This document shows, piece after piece, positions 8,935 to 18,890 of a stretch of DNA of 64,000 bases. Source of the stretch: Chryseosolibacter sp039917935 (lineage in GTDB: Bacteria > Bacteroidota > Bacteroidia > Cytophagales > Cyclobacteriaceae); contig JBDSIM010000176.1 in assembly GCA_039917935.1 (NCBI GenBank), positions 1 to 64,000 of the forward strand, read 5' to 3'. The notes beneath the pieces were generated by a model. That model was given only the letters and a program-made list of their open reading frames with translations. It searched no databases and was not told the DNA's origin. The position numbers and the translations under genes were made by a program. Numbering within the stretch: position 1 is the stretch's first letter; every line of letters begins with the position of its first letter.

Positions 8935-10056
8935 TCAATCCACCAGCACAGGCTCTTCCGCCTCCGTAAGTGTCTTTATGAGTGCCACCTCACCTTTATT
9001 ATAAGGGGTACCATCTTTTCGGAAGATGTCGTGAAACCAAACCCTGGGTTCCTTACCATCAGGCATTGGGTTATCCCACGCGTAGATCGTATTACTTTTT
9101 CCAGCGACCAGGCCCCAGTTGTACGCACCGATGTTTTCCTCTTTAAGTAATGGCATGATATCCTTGAATAAACTATTTCTTGTTCGCGCCATGTATTCGG
9201 TACAGACTAAAGGTCTTCCGAAAGAACGCAGGCTATCAATCCATTGCTTGTGCGCTTGCTTGTCATTGTAATTGTGATAAGTGATGACATCGGAATGATC
9301 GAGTTGATACTGGCCAAGGTCAACAAGTTTTTTATCCCACACACCAACGGACAATGGTTGAGTCGGGTCTACTTCTCTCCCCCACTGGAAAACCTTTTGC
9401 AACAATGCCATCGACTTATTTCCGTATCCCGAATTTCCCGGTTCGTTGTAGAGATCCCATAAAACAATGCGTTTATCGTCGCCGAAGGTTGTCAAAACAT
9501 CCTTGACATATTTTTCCAGGGTGACATACAAACTTGTGTCGGTTAAAATTATGTCGCCTGGATCACGTACCCAACCTGAGTTATGGATTCCGGGTTTTGG
9601 GGCTGGCTGTTTGCCAGCTTTGTAAGTGGGGTTCCAGCAATCATCAAAGAAAACAAATAGTGTTGAGATTTTATGTTTGTCTGCAATGTCAAGGTATGTG
9701 TCTACTCTATCTTTAAACCCTTCCGGATCGATTTCCCAGGCGAGGTGATGTAAATAGACCCGCATGGAATTCATGCCGATGGCTTGGGCCCACCCAAGTT
9801 CCCTATTAATGGTGGCGGTATCGAAAGTCTCCTTCTGCCACATTTCCAATTGGTTGATGGCCGAGCTGGGAAGAAAATCCGATCCGCGCAACCAACCCCA
9901 CTGTTCATACCACTGCTCGGCCTGCTCTTTTGACCAAGTATCACGTATCCGCGTTTCTTCCTTCACCACAATTTTTTCAGCCGGCGGATTTTTGCACCCG
10001 GAAACGGAAAGTAAAATGATGAAGAAAAAAAGGTTTATGGGGCGGGGGATTTTCAT
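8935..10056 (-). CDS. GH5-like (clan GH-A) exported glycosidase lipoprotein
   Basis: 373 residues. The leader ends in a lipobox with Cys at about 21 (SVSGC), so the protein is probably anchored in the outer membrane or periplasm. The body is a TIM barrel of clan GH-A: MNSMRVYLHHLAWEID on strand 2, WDLYNEPGNS with the predicted acid/base Glu near 205, and PLVCTEYMA with the predicted nucleophile Glu near 287. This is the layout of GH5-like cellulases and mannanases that are often labelled 1,4-beta-xylanase. It sits downstream of the GH127 and GH2 genes in the same direction, which suggests a common plant-glycan substrate. Exact subfamily and specificity cannot be read. Confidence 0.82.
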   Translation of the reverse strand: MKIPRPINLFFFIILLSVSGCKNPPAEKIVVKEETRIRDTWSKEQAEQWYEQWGWLRGSDFLPSSAINQLEMWQKETFDTATINRELGWAQAIGMNSMRVYLHHLAWEIDPEGFKDRVDTYLDIADKHKISTLFVFFDDCWNPTYKAGKQPAPKPGIHNSGWVRDPGDIILTDTSLYVTLEKYVKDVLTTFGDDKRIVLWDLYNEPGNSGYGNKSMALLQKVFQWGREVDPTQPLSVGVWDKKLVDLGQYQLDHSDVITYHNYNDKQAHKQWIDSLRSFGRPLVCTEYMARTRNSLFKDIMPLLKEENIGAYNWGLVAGKSNTIYAWDNPMPDGKEPRVWFHDIFRKDGTPYNKGEVALIKTLTEAEEPVLVD

Positions 10057-10286
10057 AATGAAGGAATAAAAAATATTGTTAAGTATATACGAAATAACTG
10101 ATTGTTCTTTAATGGTTCTGATTCTGTAAATCTCCTAAAGAAAATATGATTATCATATCCCAATTCTACCTGGAGTTTCCCGGCAGAGGCAACGGGCAAA
10201 GTTTTTGATTTCAAAAGCGCGTGTTATGTCAACGGTCTATTGAAATAGAAAAGCCACCTATATTTTTAAAATCTTTTGTTTGGTTC

Positions 10287-12314
10287 TTACTTCACCACAG
10301 GAAAAGCCACGATACGAACTTTGGTAAATCCGTAAGGCACGAGGGTGATTTTATTTACCTGTTCCTCCACCGTTCCCTTATAAAAACCAGTCCGGTCGGT
10401 AACCGGTTGATGCGCAACACCATCGATGGCCTTCCAACCCGGAATTTTTTTAGCAGACGTGGTAATTTCAATCGGAGCATTTTGAAGATTCCAGACAAAA
10501 CTTTTTGGAAAGGGTTTCATGTTTACCTGGAGATTCTGCTTAGGGGACCGGACGAGCTCCTCCACCAAACCATAATTCCAATCTTCCGTGGGATAAACGC
10601 TGAAGTAGTCTCCTTCTTTTTCGTCGCTTGCTTTTTCCCAACGCTCTCCGACTTTCAGGGCATAAACCAGAGGACCCCGCTCAATGGCCCGCGAGTTTCT
10701 TCCCCATTGAGATATGGTAATGTCCATAGGCAGATGAAGGGTTACCTTATCCAGATTTTCCCACACTCTATTAAGCGTGATCACCTGACCACCGGGAGCG
10801 GTTTGTAAGGTTTTACCATTTAAAATTACGGTAGCTTCTTTACACCACGAGGGAATCCGTAACAAAAAAGGAAAAGCCACCGCTTTTTTTGTGTTGATGT
10901 CAAAATAAATTTTATCATCAAATGGGTAATTCGTTACTTCATTGATGACAACCTCGGTTCGGGTTACCCCAACATTTGTGGTCAGCTGGTTAGGGCTATA
11001 AGCCAATGCGGCAATGCCATTATCTTTGGTGCCATACCATAAATGGCTGGTAAATTTCGTCCACCCCTGATGCATGTTGGCAGTACAACAGGTATATCCG
11101 CTTTTCAGCCCCAGCACATTGTTCATTTGACGGTCGAAGGGAAGTGAAAAATCAAACACACCTTTTGATATCTGTACCTGGTTTGCGATCTGGAAATATT
11201 GTTTCTCATTGTAGTTATCCGTCGTTTGCGCTGGCAAGGCATTAAAGGTCATTCTTTCAAGCGCATCCATATATTGAATATCACCCGTAATGGCAATCAT
11301 GTTTTCAAGTGAAAACATGGACTCTACAATCGCGCAGAGTTCAACCCCCTGGGTAGGCGCATTGCCATGCAGGTCTTCGTCTCCAGAAAAAATTCCCATC
11401 GGCAGGCCATGCAAATTCATCAGGTCATTCCAACCAGTTTTTGCAGCTTTGAGATATTTGGCATCCCCGGTTCGCTGATAATTGATCGCAGGTGCCTTCA
11501 AAGCCATTCCAATGTTTACCGCATGTCGTCGCATCCACAATTCGCCGGTTTGATTGGAGGCTGCCCACATGACCCAATCACGGTTCCCCAGCCATGTGCT
11601 CCACTGAAATGATTGAGCATCTATTTGCTCCGCGAGTTTGAGCAATGATTTATCGTTTGTTTTTGAGTAAAGCCATTGAACCATCATTGCATTATCGGCC
11701 CCGCGCGAAGTTGCCCATTCCGTCCATTTACCTAACGGGCAATTTTTTAATGCAGCGGCCTGATACGCAAAATATTTTTTCATGAAAGGAATAACCCTTG
11801 GATCGTTAGTCGCCTCAAAATGTTGCCTAAGCACTTTCAACATGATCATTTTAGGCCACCAGTCTTCACCTTCTGCGCAATTGTCGGCCGTAATATCAAC
11901 GCCCTTTTCCTGCTCGATTTTCGTGAAGGGGCCGAAGTACCCCGAAGGTCGTTGGTTGTTCAACGTCCAGTTTATATACTTAATAATTTTAGCTTTTAAT
12001 TTGGTGTCATTTAAAAGGTAGGCGAGGGGAACGGCTCCATCAAGCCAGTATGGTGTCTCTTCCCACCCATCACCGGTGAAGCCAAGCCAGCCACTAGTGC
12101 CCGAACTAATTTTCCAGTGTGTTTCGTCGAGATTCCCGGTGGAGCCGTTGCTCATGATCTGCAACTGATCACGCAGCCAGCCCGAGGGTTTGATCGAGCC
12201 CAGCGGAATTTCCGTATACCTTGAAACGGTATCCTGAAAAAAATTTATGTTCAGCGACAGGCACGAAGGCAGATAGCCCACCATAACCAGAAAAAAGAAA
12301 ACCGTTTTTCTCAT
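10287..12314 (-). CDS. GH127-like beta-L-arabinofuranosidase (DUF1680 family)
   Basis: 675 residues with an N-terminal hydrophobic leader. The protein is an (alpha/alpha)6-barrel with beta-sandwich C-terminal part, the DUF1680 family, which contains GH127 and GH146 beta-L-arabinofuranosidases. The vicinal cysteines of the active site appear in GYTCCTANMHQ (Cys409 and Cys410); in characterised members one is the nucleophile and both bind zinc. Upstream sequences such as WLDGAVPLAYLL and NCAEGEDWW fit the sugar pocket. The expected substrate is terminal beta-L-Araf on arabinans, extensin or arabinogalactan. It starts about 46 bases after the GH2 second half, consistent with an operon. Confidence 0.88.
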   Translation of the reverse strand: MRKTVFFFLVMVGYLPSCLSLNINFFQDTVSRYTEIPLGSIKPSGWLRDQLQIMSNGSTGNLDETHWKISSGTSGWLGFTGDGWEETPYWLDGAVPLAYLLNDTKLKAKIIKYINWTLNNQRPSGYFGPFTKIEQEKGVDITADNCAEGEDWWPKMIMLKVLRQHFEATNDPRVIPFMKKYFAYQAAALKNCPLGKWTEWATSRGADNAMMVQWLYSKTNDKSLLKLAEQIDAQSFQWSTWLGNRDWVMWAASNQTGELWMRRHAVNIGMALKAPAINYQRTGDAKYLKAAKTGWNDLMNLHGLPMGIFSGDEDLHGNAPTQGVELCAIVESMFSLENMIAITGDIQYMDALERMTFNALPAQTTDNYNEKQYFQIANQVQISKGVFDFSLPFDRQMNNVLGLKSGYTCCTANMHQGWTKFTSHLWYGTKDNGIAALAYSPNQLTTNVGVTRTEVVINEVTNYPFDDKIYFDINTKKAVAFPFLLRIPSWCKEATVILNGKTLQTAPGGQVITLNRVWENLDKVTLHLPMDITISQWGRNSRAIERGPLVYALKVGERWEKASDEKEGDYFSVYPTEDWNYGLVEELVRSPKQNLQVNMKPFPKSFVWNLQNAPIEITTSAKKIPGWKAIDGVAHQPVTDRTGFYKGTVEEQVNKITLVPYGFTKVRIVAFPVVK

Positions 12315-12360
12315 ATGAACAGAGTTGATAATTTTCTAAACGCCAACAATATCGACAGGC

Positions 12361-14196
12361 TTATTTTACCAGGGACTTGTCGTACAGCCTTTCGTGTATT
12401 TTTTTCAAATAATCTTCCGGCATCTTCACTACTTTGCGATCATATGTCATCAAACCATTTGTTTCAATCTCCACATCCGTCGTTTGTGTATAGATGGCAG
12501 CGGACAAGCCCTTCTCAATCAATGATGGAATACGCTCTATAAATTCTTCATATTTCCGAAGCAATTCTGTTTGGTTTGTAAAACTCTGATATCCCCAATT
12601 ATTTTTATCCTGCCACGTATGACCTTCCACAGGTAAGCCAAGTCCACCAAATTCCCCCAATACAATGATCTGCTCTTTGCCAAATAATTCGGGGTCTGGC
12701 ATAACGGGCTCCGGATAGTTGTGCAAATCAAGGATATGACCCGATGGATAAAAATTTCCTCCGCTGGCACCATTTACCAAACGGGTCGGGTCATAGGCCA
12801 TCGTCCATTCAACAATTTCTTTGGTTTTAAATTGTCCCCACGCCTCATTGAAGGGTACCCAAATAACAATAGAAGTAAAATTCATGGTGGCATCCATAAT
12901 GGCCTTCCATTCATTGCGATAAATATTTTCAGATTCCGGAGTTCTTTGTTTTGATGTAGCCATTCCGATAATGCCAGGACGAGAATCCCAACGATTACCC
13001 ATGTCGCCACTTGGCATGTCCTGCCAAACCAGCATTCCCAATTTATCACAATGATAATACCAACGTGCGGGCTCAACCTTCACATGTTTGCGTATCATGT
13101 TGAATCCCATCTACTTTGTTTTTTCGATATCAAATTTCAAAGCCTGGTCGGTGGGAGCCGTGTACAAACCATCTGGCCACCAACCCTGATCCAGCGGACC
13201 GTACTGAAAAAGAAATTCATTATTCAACAACATGCGCTGGATCCCATTGCCATCAGGTGCCATGGAGATTTTCCGCATTCCAAAATAACTTCGCACTTCA
13301 TCAATGGTTTTACCTCCACGCATAATTGTGATGCGGACATTGTACAAAAATGGATCGGCCGGCGACCAAAGCCTGGGATTCGGGATGGCCAGGGTAACCT
13401 TCAGCGAATCGGTATCCTGCTCGGCTACCTTTTGGGTTCCGTCCCATGCAGACATTTTTAACCGGTCTCCTGCCTGTACATTTTTTACAGCAGCGTGAAG
13501 TGATACGGTTTTCTGATCAATGTCTGGGACAAGTTTGGTGAATTCGATATATGTCTTCGGAACGGCTTCCAACCATACTGTCTGCCAGATACCTGTAACG
13601 GATGTATACCAGATACTCTTAGGCGTTTTAACTTGTTTACCGCGCGGTTGTGGTCCCTCATCGCTAGGGTCCCAAACCATAACTTTAATTTCCTGAGGCC
13701 CGGATTTTTTCAGTGCGTCGGTGATGTCGAAATAAAAAGGATCATAACCGCCCGTGTGGGTTCCGACCTTCATACCATTTACCATAACATCGCATTGCCA
13801 GTCAACAGCGCCAAAATGCAGCAAAATGGTTTTGCCCTTAAATTCCTTTGGAAGCGTAACGGTATGCCTATATAATAAAACATTTTCTTTCGAAACGGTT
13901 TTGCCTATCCCCGAAAGGGATGACTCAACGGCAAACGGAACTAGAATCTTCCCATCATAATCCGTCACCTCTGGAGTTTGCTTCGCCTTGATTGCGTAAT
14001 CCCACAGTCCGTTCAAATTCAACCAACTGTCACGGATCATCTGAGGTCGCGGGTATTCCGGCAAGGGTGTGGTCGCACTGACTTGTTCGGCCCAGGCGGT
14101 TGAGATCTTCCCTTCAACAATTTTCCATGGAGTGGTTTGGGCGTTTGCCCCAAAAACCAGAAAAGTGATTAAAAACAGCAGGGAAAATTTCCTCAT
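12361..14196 (-). pseudogene. GH2-family glycosidase interrupted by an in-frame TAG
   Basis: One gene in two pieces. The first (14196 to 13111, 361 codons) has a signal peptide ending near GANAQ, the sugar-binding jelly-roll and the immunoglobulin-like domain, and reaches the start of the TIM barrel (LKFDIEKTK). A TAG at 13113-13111 stops it, and the very next codon is ATG, in the same frame, continuing MGFNMIRKHVKVEPARWYYH for 249 residues. The second piece carries WVPFNEAWGQF (acid/base Glu89 of that piece) and VLGEFGGLGLP (nucleophile Glu153). Homologues read through this point with Lys-Met, so a single AAG to TAG change explains it. The second piece lacks a signal peptide, so restart would leave the catalytic half in the cytoplasm. 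Uncorrected base error is the alternative. Confidence 0.85.
13111..13113 (-). other. In-frame amber stop inside the GH2 gene
   Basis: Minus-strand context is ACA AAG TAG ATG GGA. The frame is intact on both sides and the protein similarity continues without loss of residues. The change needed to restore a Lys codon is one base. Confidence 0.85.
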
Positions 14197-14235
14197 ATAT
14201 ATGATCGGAATAGGTTTACAACTATCAATTACGCT

Positions 14236-14261
14236 AAAAAAACAGGGGAACTGAACCCCTG
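14236..14261 (-). terminator. Intrinsic terminator
   Basis: CAGGGG (14243-14248) pairs with CCCCTG (14256-14261) around a 7-base loop, and on the minus strand the hairpin is followed by seven T residues (complement of 14236-14242). It lies about 500 bases beyond the GH43 stop and just past the frameshifted cysteine-rich frame, so it may have ended that unit. Confidence 0.7.
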
Positions 14262-14315
14262 AGCCTATTATTTTTATTCATAGGAATTAAATACCCTTAT
14301 TGCCAGGGTTAACCT

Positions 14316-14563
14316 TCAGTTCAACAATTCTAAACGGACATCCTCAGGTTCACAATCCGTGTAGACTTTAACGCCCTGATTTTCTGCCGTTGTTCTTAAC
14401 TGAACAATATCTGGTCATTTCAACCTTGCCCGGTGGTGTGTTCTGGCACCGACAATTAACACAAGTAAAATAGTTTATCATTTGGCCGTTGCCTGTAAGT
14501 TTTCCTTTAAGCAATTCCTCAACCCTTTTGACAGAGGTCGTTAATTTAGGAAAGCATACATCT
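14316..14563 (-). pseudogene. Possible decayed cysteine-rich small gene
   Basis: On the minus strand a frame without stops reads FPKLTTSVKRVEELLKGKL, then TGNGQMINYFTCVNCRCQN, then PPGKVEMTRYC. A second frame continues PDIVQLRTTAENQGVKVYT and DCEPEDVRLELLN, ending in TGA at 14318-14316. A single shift near 14400 would join the two. The CxxC pair suggests a metal- or haem-binding small protein, but I do not recognise the family. The terminator just beyond supports a former gene. Confidence 0.35.
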
Positions 14564-14769
14564 CAACGATTCGGGTAAATCTCCTTTTTTTCCATTGCAA
14601 TCCGAGCAAGTATTTGAGGATGTATTATCGGAATTCTTCCGATAATACGCGGGAAGAAACAGATTATTCCATCTTAAATAAGATACGAAAAATAGCGGAA
14701 TAAATGAAACAAAATCCCGGATAAATGATCGCTGATTTTTGTGGAAAAGAAGTGTTTTTAGGTTTCATT

Positions 14770-15819
14770 TTAATCGTCTTCTCCTGAGGGTTTCTTTATA
14801 GCCTGTCCTAAATTTACGGGTTCACCAAAATCCGGATTACCGTCTGTCGTCCAGGTGAATTGCTGAATGCGAGCAGACCGGTTGTTTCCACATCCCTGCC
14901 CGGAGGCTGGATTTGCATGGTAGATTATCCAGTCTTCGGTGCCGTCTGGTGACTTAAAGAAACTATTATGTCCGGGCCCGAACGCCTGGGCCGATGGATC
15001 TTTTTCAAAGATCGGTTCGGAAGATTTTACCCATGAATTAAATTCCATGATGTTAGAACTCGAAGCGGTTGAAAGCATCCCCAATGAATAATCATCCGTC
15101 CAGCAACCACTGGCTGAATAGACTATAAAAAGTTTGCCGCCACGGGTGAGGTATTGCGGCGCTTCATTGATAGTGGGAGTAACGCCTTTCAATTCCCAGT
15201 CATGTTCGGGTTTTGATAAAAGCATTCTTTCGCCCTCCGCAGTCCATGGGTTTGTCAGTTTAGCAATGTAAATATCCTGACGTCCATTCACATCACCTTC
15301 CCAGCCCGACCATAGGTAATAGAGCTGCCCCTCGTATTCAAAGGCTGTTCCGTCGATCGCCCATTTATCCCCAGGCAATTCAAGCTCACCTTTATTCAGC
15401 CACGTGCCTGTAAAAGGGTCCTCGGATTCATTTTCCAAAATCCACATACGGTGGTTTTCATTTACACCATCATCGGCCGCGAAATAGAAATACCACTTTC
15501 CATTGAGATAATGAATTTCAGGTGCCCAGATGTTTTTTGAATTCATTCCTGTGAGTGGGGGTGTCCAGATAGTTTGTACCTCTGCATTCCTAAGGTCACT
15601 CATTTTTCTTGTCCGGTATAATCTCAGGTTTCGGCCTGTAGTGTGGGTCACGTAATACCAGCCGTCTTTTTGCGTCACCCAGGGATCCGGACCGGAGGAT
15701 AAAAGAGGATTGGTAAAGGTCTTATCCTGTTCAGGATTGACCTGGTTTTCACTGCATTTTACCGACAGAAGGATAAGCAGCAACGGTATGGATATTGGCA
15801 ACCATGAAAATTGCATCAT
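14770..15819 (-). CDS. GH43-family arabinosidase/xylosidase lipoprotein
   Basis: 349 residues, exported lipoprotein (hydrophobic leader, Cys22 in LSVKC). The five-bladed propeller of GH43 is clear: SGPDPWV gives the catalytic base Asp at about 45, DKWAIDGTAF gives the pKa-modulating Asp at about 156, and TPTINEAPQ gives the acid Glu at about 219. The segment YSASGCWTDDYSLGML is typical of the exo-alpha-L-arabinofuranosidase branch. It would release arabinose (or xylose) from side chains. Together with the GH127-like and GH2 genes and galM/galK it fits breakdown of arabinogalactan or arabinan decorations. Confidence 0.9.
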   Translation of the reverse strand: MMQFSWLPISIPLLLILLSVKCSENQVNPEQDKTFTNPLLSSGPDPWVTQKDGWYYVTHTTGRNLRLYRTRKMSDLRNAEVQTIWTPPLTGMNSKNIWAPEIHYLNGKWYFYFAADDGVNENHRMWILENESEDPFTGTWLNKGELELPGDKWAIDGTAFEYEGQLYYLWSGWEGDVNGRQDIYIAKLTNPWTAEGERMLLSKPEHDWELKGVTPTINEAPQYLTRGGKLFIVYSASGCWTDDYSLGMLSTASSSNIMEFNSWVKSSEPIFEKDPSAQAFGPGHNSFFKSPDGTEDWIIYHANPASGQGCGNNRSARIQQFTWTTDGNPDFGEPVNLGQAIKKPSGEDD

Positions 15820-15972
15820 ACTTTATCTTTGATGGCCTGTCGTTAAATCAAAGTTAAGGTTTTCTGCGGCCCACACAAACCATCTTTATCATTGCGCAAG
15901 CCCTGGTTTTTGTGAGCCTAAGGGATAAACTAGCTACACTGGTGGCAATTGTCCATCGGTCCATGGAAGTTA

Positions 15973-16012
15973 CAAAAGAAGGCCTCACTGATTTTAGAGG
16001 TGAGGTCTTCTT
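15973..16012 (-). terminator. Intrinsic terminator after the aldose 1-epimerase gene
   Basis: GAAGGCCTCAC (15978-15988) pairs with GTGAGGTCTTC (16000-16010) with one G-T wobble and an 11-base loop; two flanking A-T pairs extend it. Reading leftward, the stem runs into TTCTTTTG. It lies about 30 bases past the stop of the epimerase gene. Confidence 0.7.
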
Positions 16013-16042
16013 AAATGAATTTATTTGTCTGGTCTGGTCGAG

Positions 16043-17206
16043 CTACTTCCTTACGCTAAATTGATAAGTCGTTTGGGTACTATAGGTTTGTCCGGGATTT
16101 AAAACGACAGAAGGAAAAGTGGTTTGATTCGGTGAATCCGGGAAGTGTTCTGTTTCCAGACAAAAGCCTGTACGCTGATTATAGACAACATTCCCTTTCC
16201 CTGTTAAAGATCCATTGAGAAAATTACCGGTATAAAATTGAACGCCAGGTTCGGTGGTATGCACGGTCATTTCAATTCCTGAGGCTGAATCATAGACAAC
16301 CGCCGCCTGCTTTAATCCTTCTCCGTTGATCACCCAGCAATGATCGTAGCCTTTTCCAAACTTAATCTGTTCATGGTCTGCGTTAATGCGCTCACCGATC
16401 GTAGTGGGTTTACGAAAATCGAATGGTGTATTGGCGACTTCCATTAATTTTCCAGTGGAAATTAACGCGGCATCTACCGCGACGATCTTATCTGCATTGA
16501 TAGCCACTTCATGACTAAGGATATCGCCCTTACCTCCATTAAGATTAAAGTAAGTGTGCTGGGTTAAATTAAGGATGGTCTTTTTATCGGTAATTGCCTT
16601 GTAGTCAAATTTGATCATGTTATCATCCGTCAGGGTGTAAATCACCTCGGTCTGTAAATTGCCCGGATAACCTTCTTCCATGTCTTTGCTGAGATAAGAT
16701 AGTTTGAGGGCTACACCGTTTTCGACGGATACTTTTTCAATGTTCCAGAAAACTTTATCGAAACCTTTAGTGCCGCCGTGCAAATGGTTGCCGTTATTAT
16801 TTTGAACGAGGGGATAGGTTTTCCCATCGAGCGAGAATTTTCCTTTCGCTATTCGATTGCCATAGCGACCTACGAGTGCTCCGAAGAACGGATTGTTTTT
16901 TTCATAGGCAGCAAGAGAATCATATCCCAGAATAACATCAATAGGATTCCCGTCTTTATCCGGGGTGATGAGGGAAACAATAATGCCCCCATAGTTCATT
17001 ACTTTCATTGTCATGCCTTTACCATTGCTCATGGTATACAGGGAAATGGCGGTACCATCTTTGAGGTTGCCGAAAGGTCCCTGGGAAATGGCGGGCTTGG
17101 ATGTTTCATCAACTGATGCGCCATCGGCGGGTTGATTTTCTGATTTAGGGTTACAACTGATCATAATACAAAGGGCCAAGCATGCAAAAGTCAGGCTGAT
17201 TTTCAT
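16043..17206 (-). CDS. galM: Aldose 1-epimerase (galactose mutarotase), exported lipoprotein form
   Basis: 387 residues. It interconverts alpha and beta anomers of galactose or glucose. The leader has a lipobox-like IMISC (Cys18), so this copy acts in the cell envelope, as is common in Bacteroidota. Motifs: NHLHGGTKGFDKVFWN (residues 140-155), LTQHTYFNL with the catalytic His at about 217, and CLETEHFPDSPNQ with the catalytic Glu at about 351. Length is normal for the family once the leader is counted. Its gene lies between GH43 and galactokinase, which makes a galactose-processing role likely: exported glycosidases release galactose, this enzyme supplies the anomer for kinase and uptake. Confidence 0.93.
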   Translation of the reverse strand: MKISLTFACLALCIMISCNPKSENQPADGASVDETSKPAISQGPFGNLKDGTAISLYTMSNGKGMTMKVMNYGGIIVSLITPDKDGNPIDVILGYDSLAAYEKNNPFFGALVGRYGNRIAKGKFSLDGKTYPLVQNNNGNHLHGGTKGFDKVFWNIEKVSVENGVALKLSYLSKDMEEGYPGNLQTEVIYTLTDDNMIKFDYKAITDKKTILNLTQHTYFNLNGGKGDILSHEVAINADKIVAVDAALISTGKLMEVANTPFDFRKPTTIGERINADHEQIKFGKGYDHCWVINGEGLKQAAVVYDSASGIEMTVHTTEPGVQFYTGNFLNGSLTGKGNVVYNQRTGFCLETEHFPDSPNQTTFPSVVLNPGQTYSTQTTYQFSVRK

Positions 17207-17630
17207 AAAAATTTAATTATTATAGTCATTTTCGGCGTTAATCTGGATTCAAACGTGAAAATATGGAAAATTTATTCAATGGTGGTTCCGTGCGTGCCTG
17301 GTCGGGGGAAATGCGACGTTCCAGCACATGATAAAGTGTAGTTAGTGACTAAGCATGGAATCTTAAGGGGCACTGTCAAAGTCATATTTTTTCACACGGC
17401 TGTCCGGTAAAATTTTGATGTCTGGCGTTCTGTCCGTAGGGATTTCAGTCTACTTTGAACCCCTGTTAACTGGGTTACAAAAAAAATTCGCCGCTGCAGA
17501 GCTCCCTGATCTCGAACGAAGTTGTACTTCGTGCTTGAACTCAAAAGTTAGATCAAACTTTCAACCTGAAAATGCCTTGAACTCTAAATTTGGATTTTGA
17601 ACAATTTCGAACTTCAAACTTTTTAATTAA
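17207..17630. other. Intergenic stretch without recognised gene
   Basis: About 420 bases between galactokinase and the mutarotase. Short open frames only; AT-rich tract near 17570-17630 (with TTTGGATTTTGAAC) but no recognisable coding similarity or clear terminator. Confidence 0.5.
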
Positions 17631-18788
17631 CTACACCCTGCCCACCCCATCGACTACCTTTACGCGGTAGGTTAGCATATCGATTGAAAATGCTTTTTTG
17701 TAGGCGGTTGTCTGATGTCGGATAAAGGCTTCCATAAAATCATTTTTTACCAGGTTAATGGTGCATCCGCCAAAACCACCTCCCATCATCCGCGCTCCTA
17801 AAACCTCGTTCAATTGTCCCGCTTCCTTTACCAGGAAGTCCAATTCCTGACAGCTCACTTCGTATAACCGGGAAAGCCCTTCATGCGTTTCGTACATTTT
17901 TTTTCCAAACGCCCTCAAGTCACCTTTCTCAAGATCTCTGCCGGCTTGTTGTACTCTCTGGATCTCCTGTACAACGTACAGGCAGCGGTTAAAAACTTTG
18001 CCTGGCAATTCAGACTTGTGTTTTTCCAACATAGTTAAAGACACATCCCGCAGACTTTTCACTTCCGGATAGTATCGGGTGAGAATATTAACGCCAGAAC
18101 TACATTCTTGCCTGCGCGTATTGTATTCCGTGTCTACCAGGGAATGCTTCACTTTAGTGTCGCATAAAATGATTCCGTATTCCTGAAGATTCAAGGGGAA
18201 ATAATGATGCGTCAGCGAGCGGCAATCCAAAAGGATGACGTGTCCTTCTTTTCCCATTACGCTGGCAAACTGATCCATGATTCCGCATTGTACCCCTACG
18301 AAATTGTGCTCAGCCCACTGAGCCATTTTGATCATTTTTAATTTTGGAACAGCCAGGCCATTAACCTCATTAAGAGCAAAGGCAAATCCACATTCCATGG
18401 CTGCGGAGGATGACATACCGGCACCCAATGGCACGTCACCACCAAAAGCGCAATAAAAAGGTTTCACGGAATATCCATTGTTGATAAACTGAAACAATAC
18501 GCCTAAAATATAATTTGCCCACCGAGGTTCCTTCACCGGCTTCGGATTCTGCAGATCAACTTCAAAACGTTCGTCATACTTCATTGAATAAAGGATGGTA
18601 CGGTGGTCGTCTGAGGGGGAAATACCAAAAAAGAGTTCCTTGTCGATGGCTGCAGGCATCACAAACCCGTCGTTGTAATCTGTGTGCTCTCCGATCAGAT
18701 TGATCCGGCCCGGCGCGCGAACCATGAACGGTTTTCTATTGAAAAATTGGGTAAAGCACCGTTCGATATCGGCTGACACAACATCCAT
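17631..18788 (-). CDS. galK: Galactokinase
   Basis: 385 residues, the usual length. It phosphorylates alpha-D-galactose at C1 with ATP, the first step of the Leloir pathway, in the cytoplasm. The galactokinase signature is near the N-terminus (GRINLIGEHTDYNDGFVMP), the GHMP ATP-binding loop is GAGMSSSAAMECG around residue 122, and the C-terminal GHMP motif is MMGGGFGGCTIN. The Asp of QCGIMDQFAS is the catalytic base region. galT and galE are not in the window. The start at 18788 is preceded by an AT-rich leader repeat that also occurs upstream of the isomerase gene at 42118. Confidence 0.96.
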   Translation of the reverse strand: MDVVSADIERCFTQFFNRKPFMVRAPGRINLIGEHTDYNDGFVMPAAIDKELFFGISPSDDHRTILYSMKYDERFEVDLQNPKPVKEPRWANYILGVLFQFINNGYSVKPFYCAFGGDVPLGAGMSSSAAMECGFAFALNEVNGLAVPKLKMIKMAQWAEHNFVGVQCGIMDQFASVMGKEGHVILLDCRSLTHHYFPLNLQEYGIILCDTKVKHSLVDTEYNTRRQECSSGVNILTRYYPEVKSLRDVSLTMLEKHKSELPGKVFNRCLYVVQEIQRVQQAGRDLEKGDLRAFGKKMYETHEGLSRLYEVSCQELDFLVKEAGQLNEVLGARMMGGGFGGCTINLVKNDFMEAFIRHQTTAYKKAFSIDMLTYRVKVVDGVGRV

Positions 18789-18800
18789 GAGAAAATAAAA

Positions 18801-18821
18801 TTTAAAGTTTGAAATTTAAAG
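18801..18821. repeat. AT-rich 21-bp leader repeat, copy 1
   Basis: This 21-base stretch matches 42128-42148 at 20 of 21 positions; the shared core is tttaaagtttgaaattt. Both copies lie 10-13 bases upstream of a minus-strand start codon. A partial third copy (tttaaagtttg) follows at about 18825. Confidence 0.5.
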
Positions 18822-18890
18822 TAGTTTAAAGTTTGGTATCGGGGTGAAAAAAAGCGAACTACGGGGATTAGTTCAAAAAATTAAGATATT

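Noticed and set aside
10221..10808. 195-residue plus-strand ORF near the GH127-like gene
   Set aside because: Lies antisense to the GH127-like gene; no domain and biased composition.
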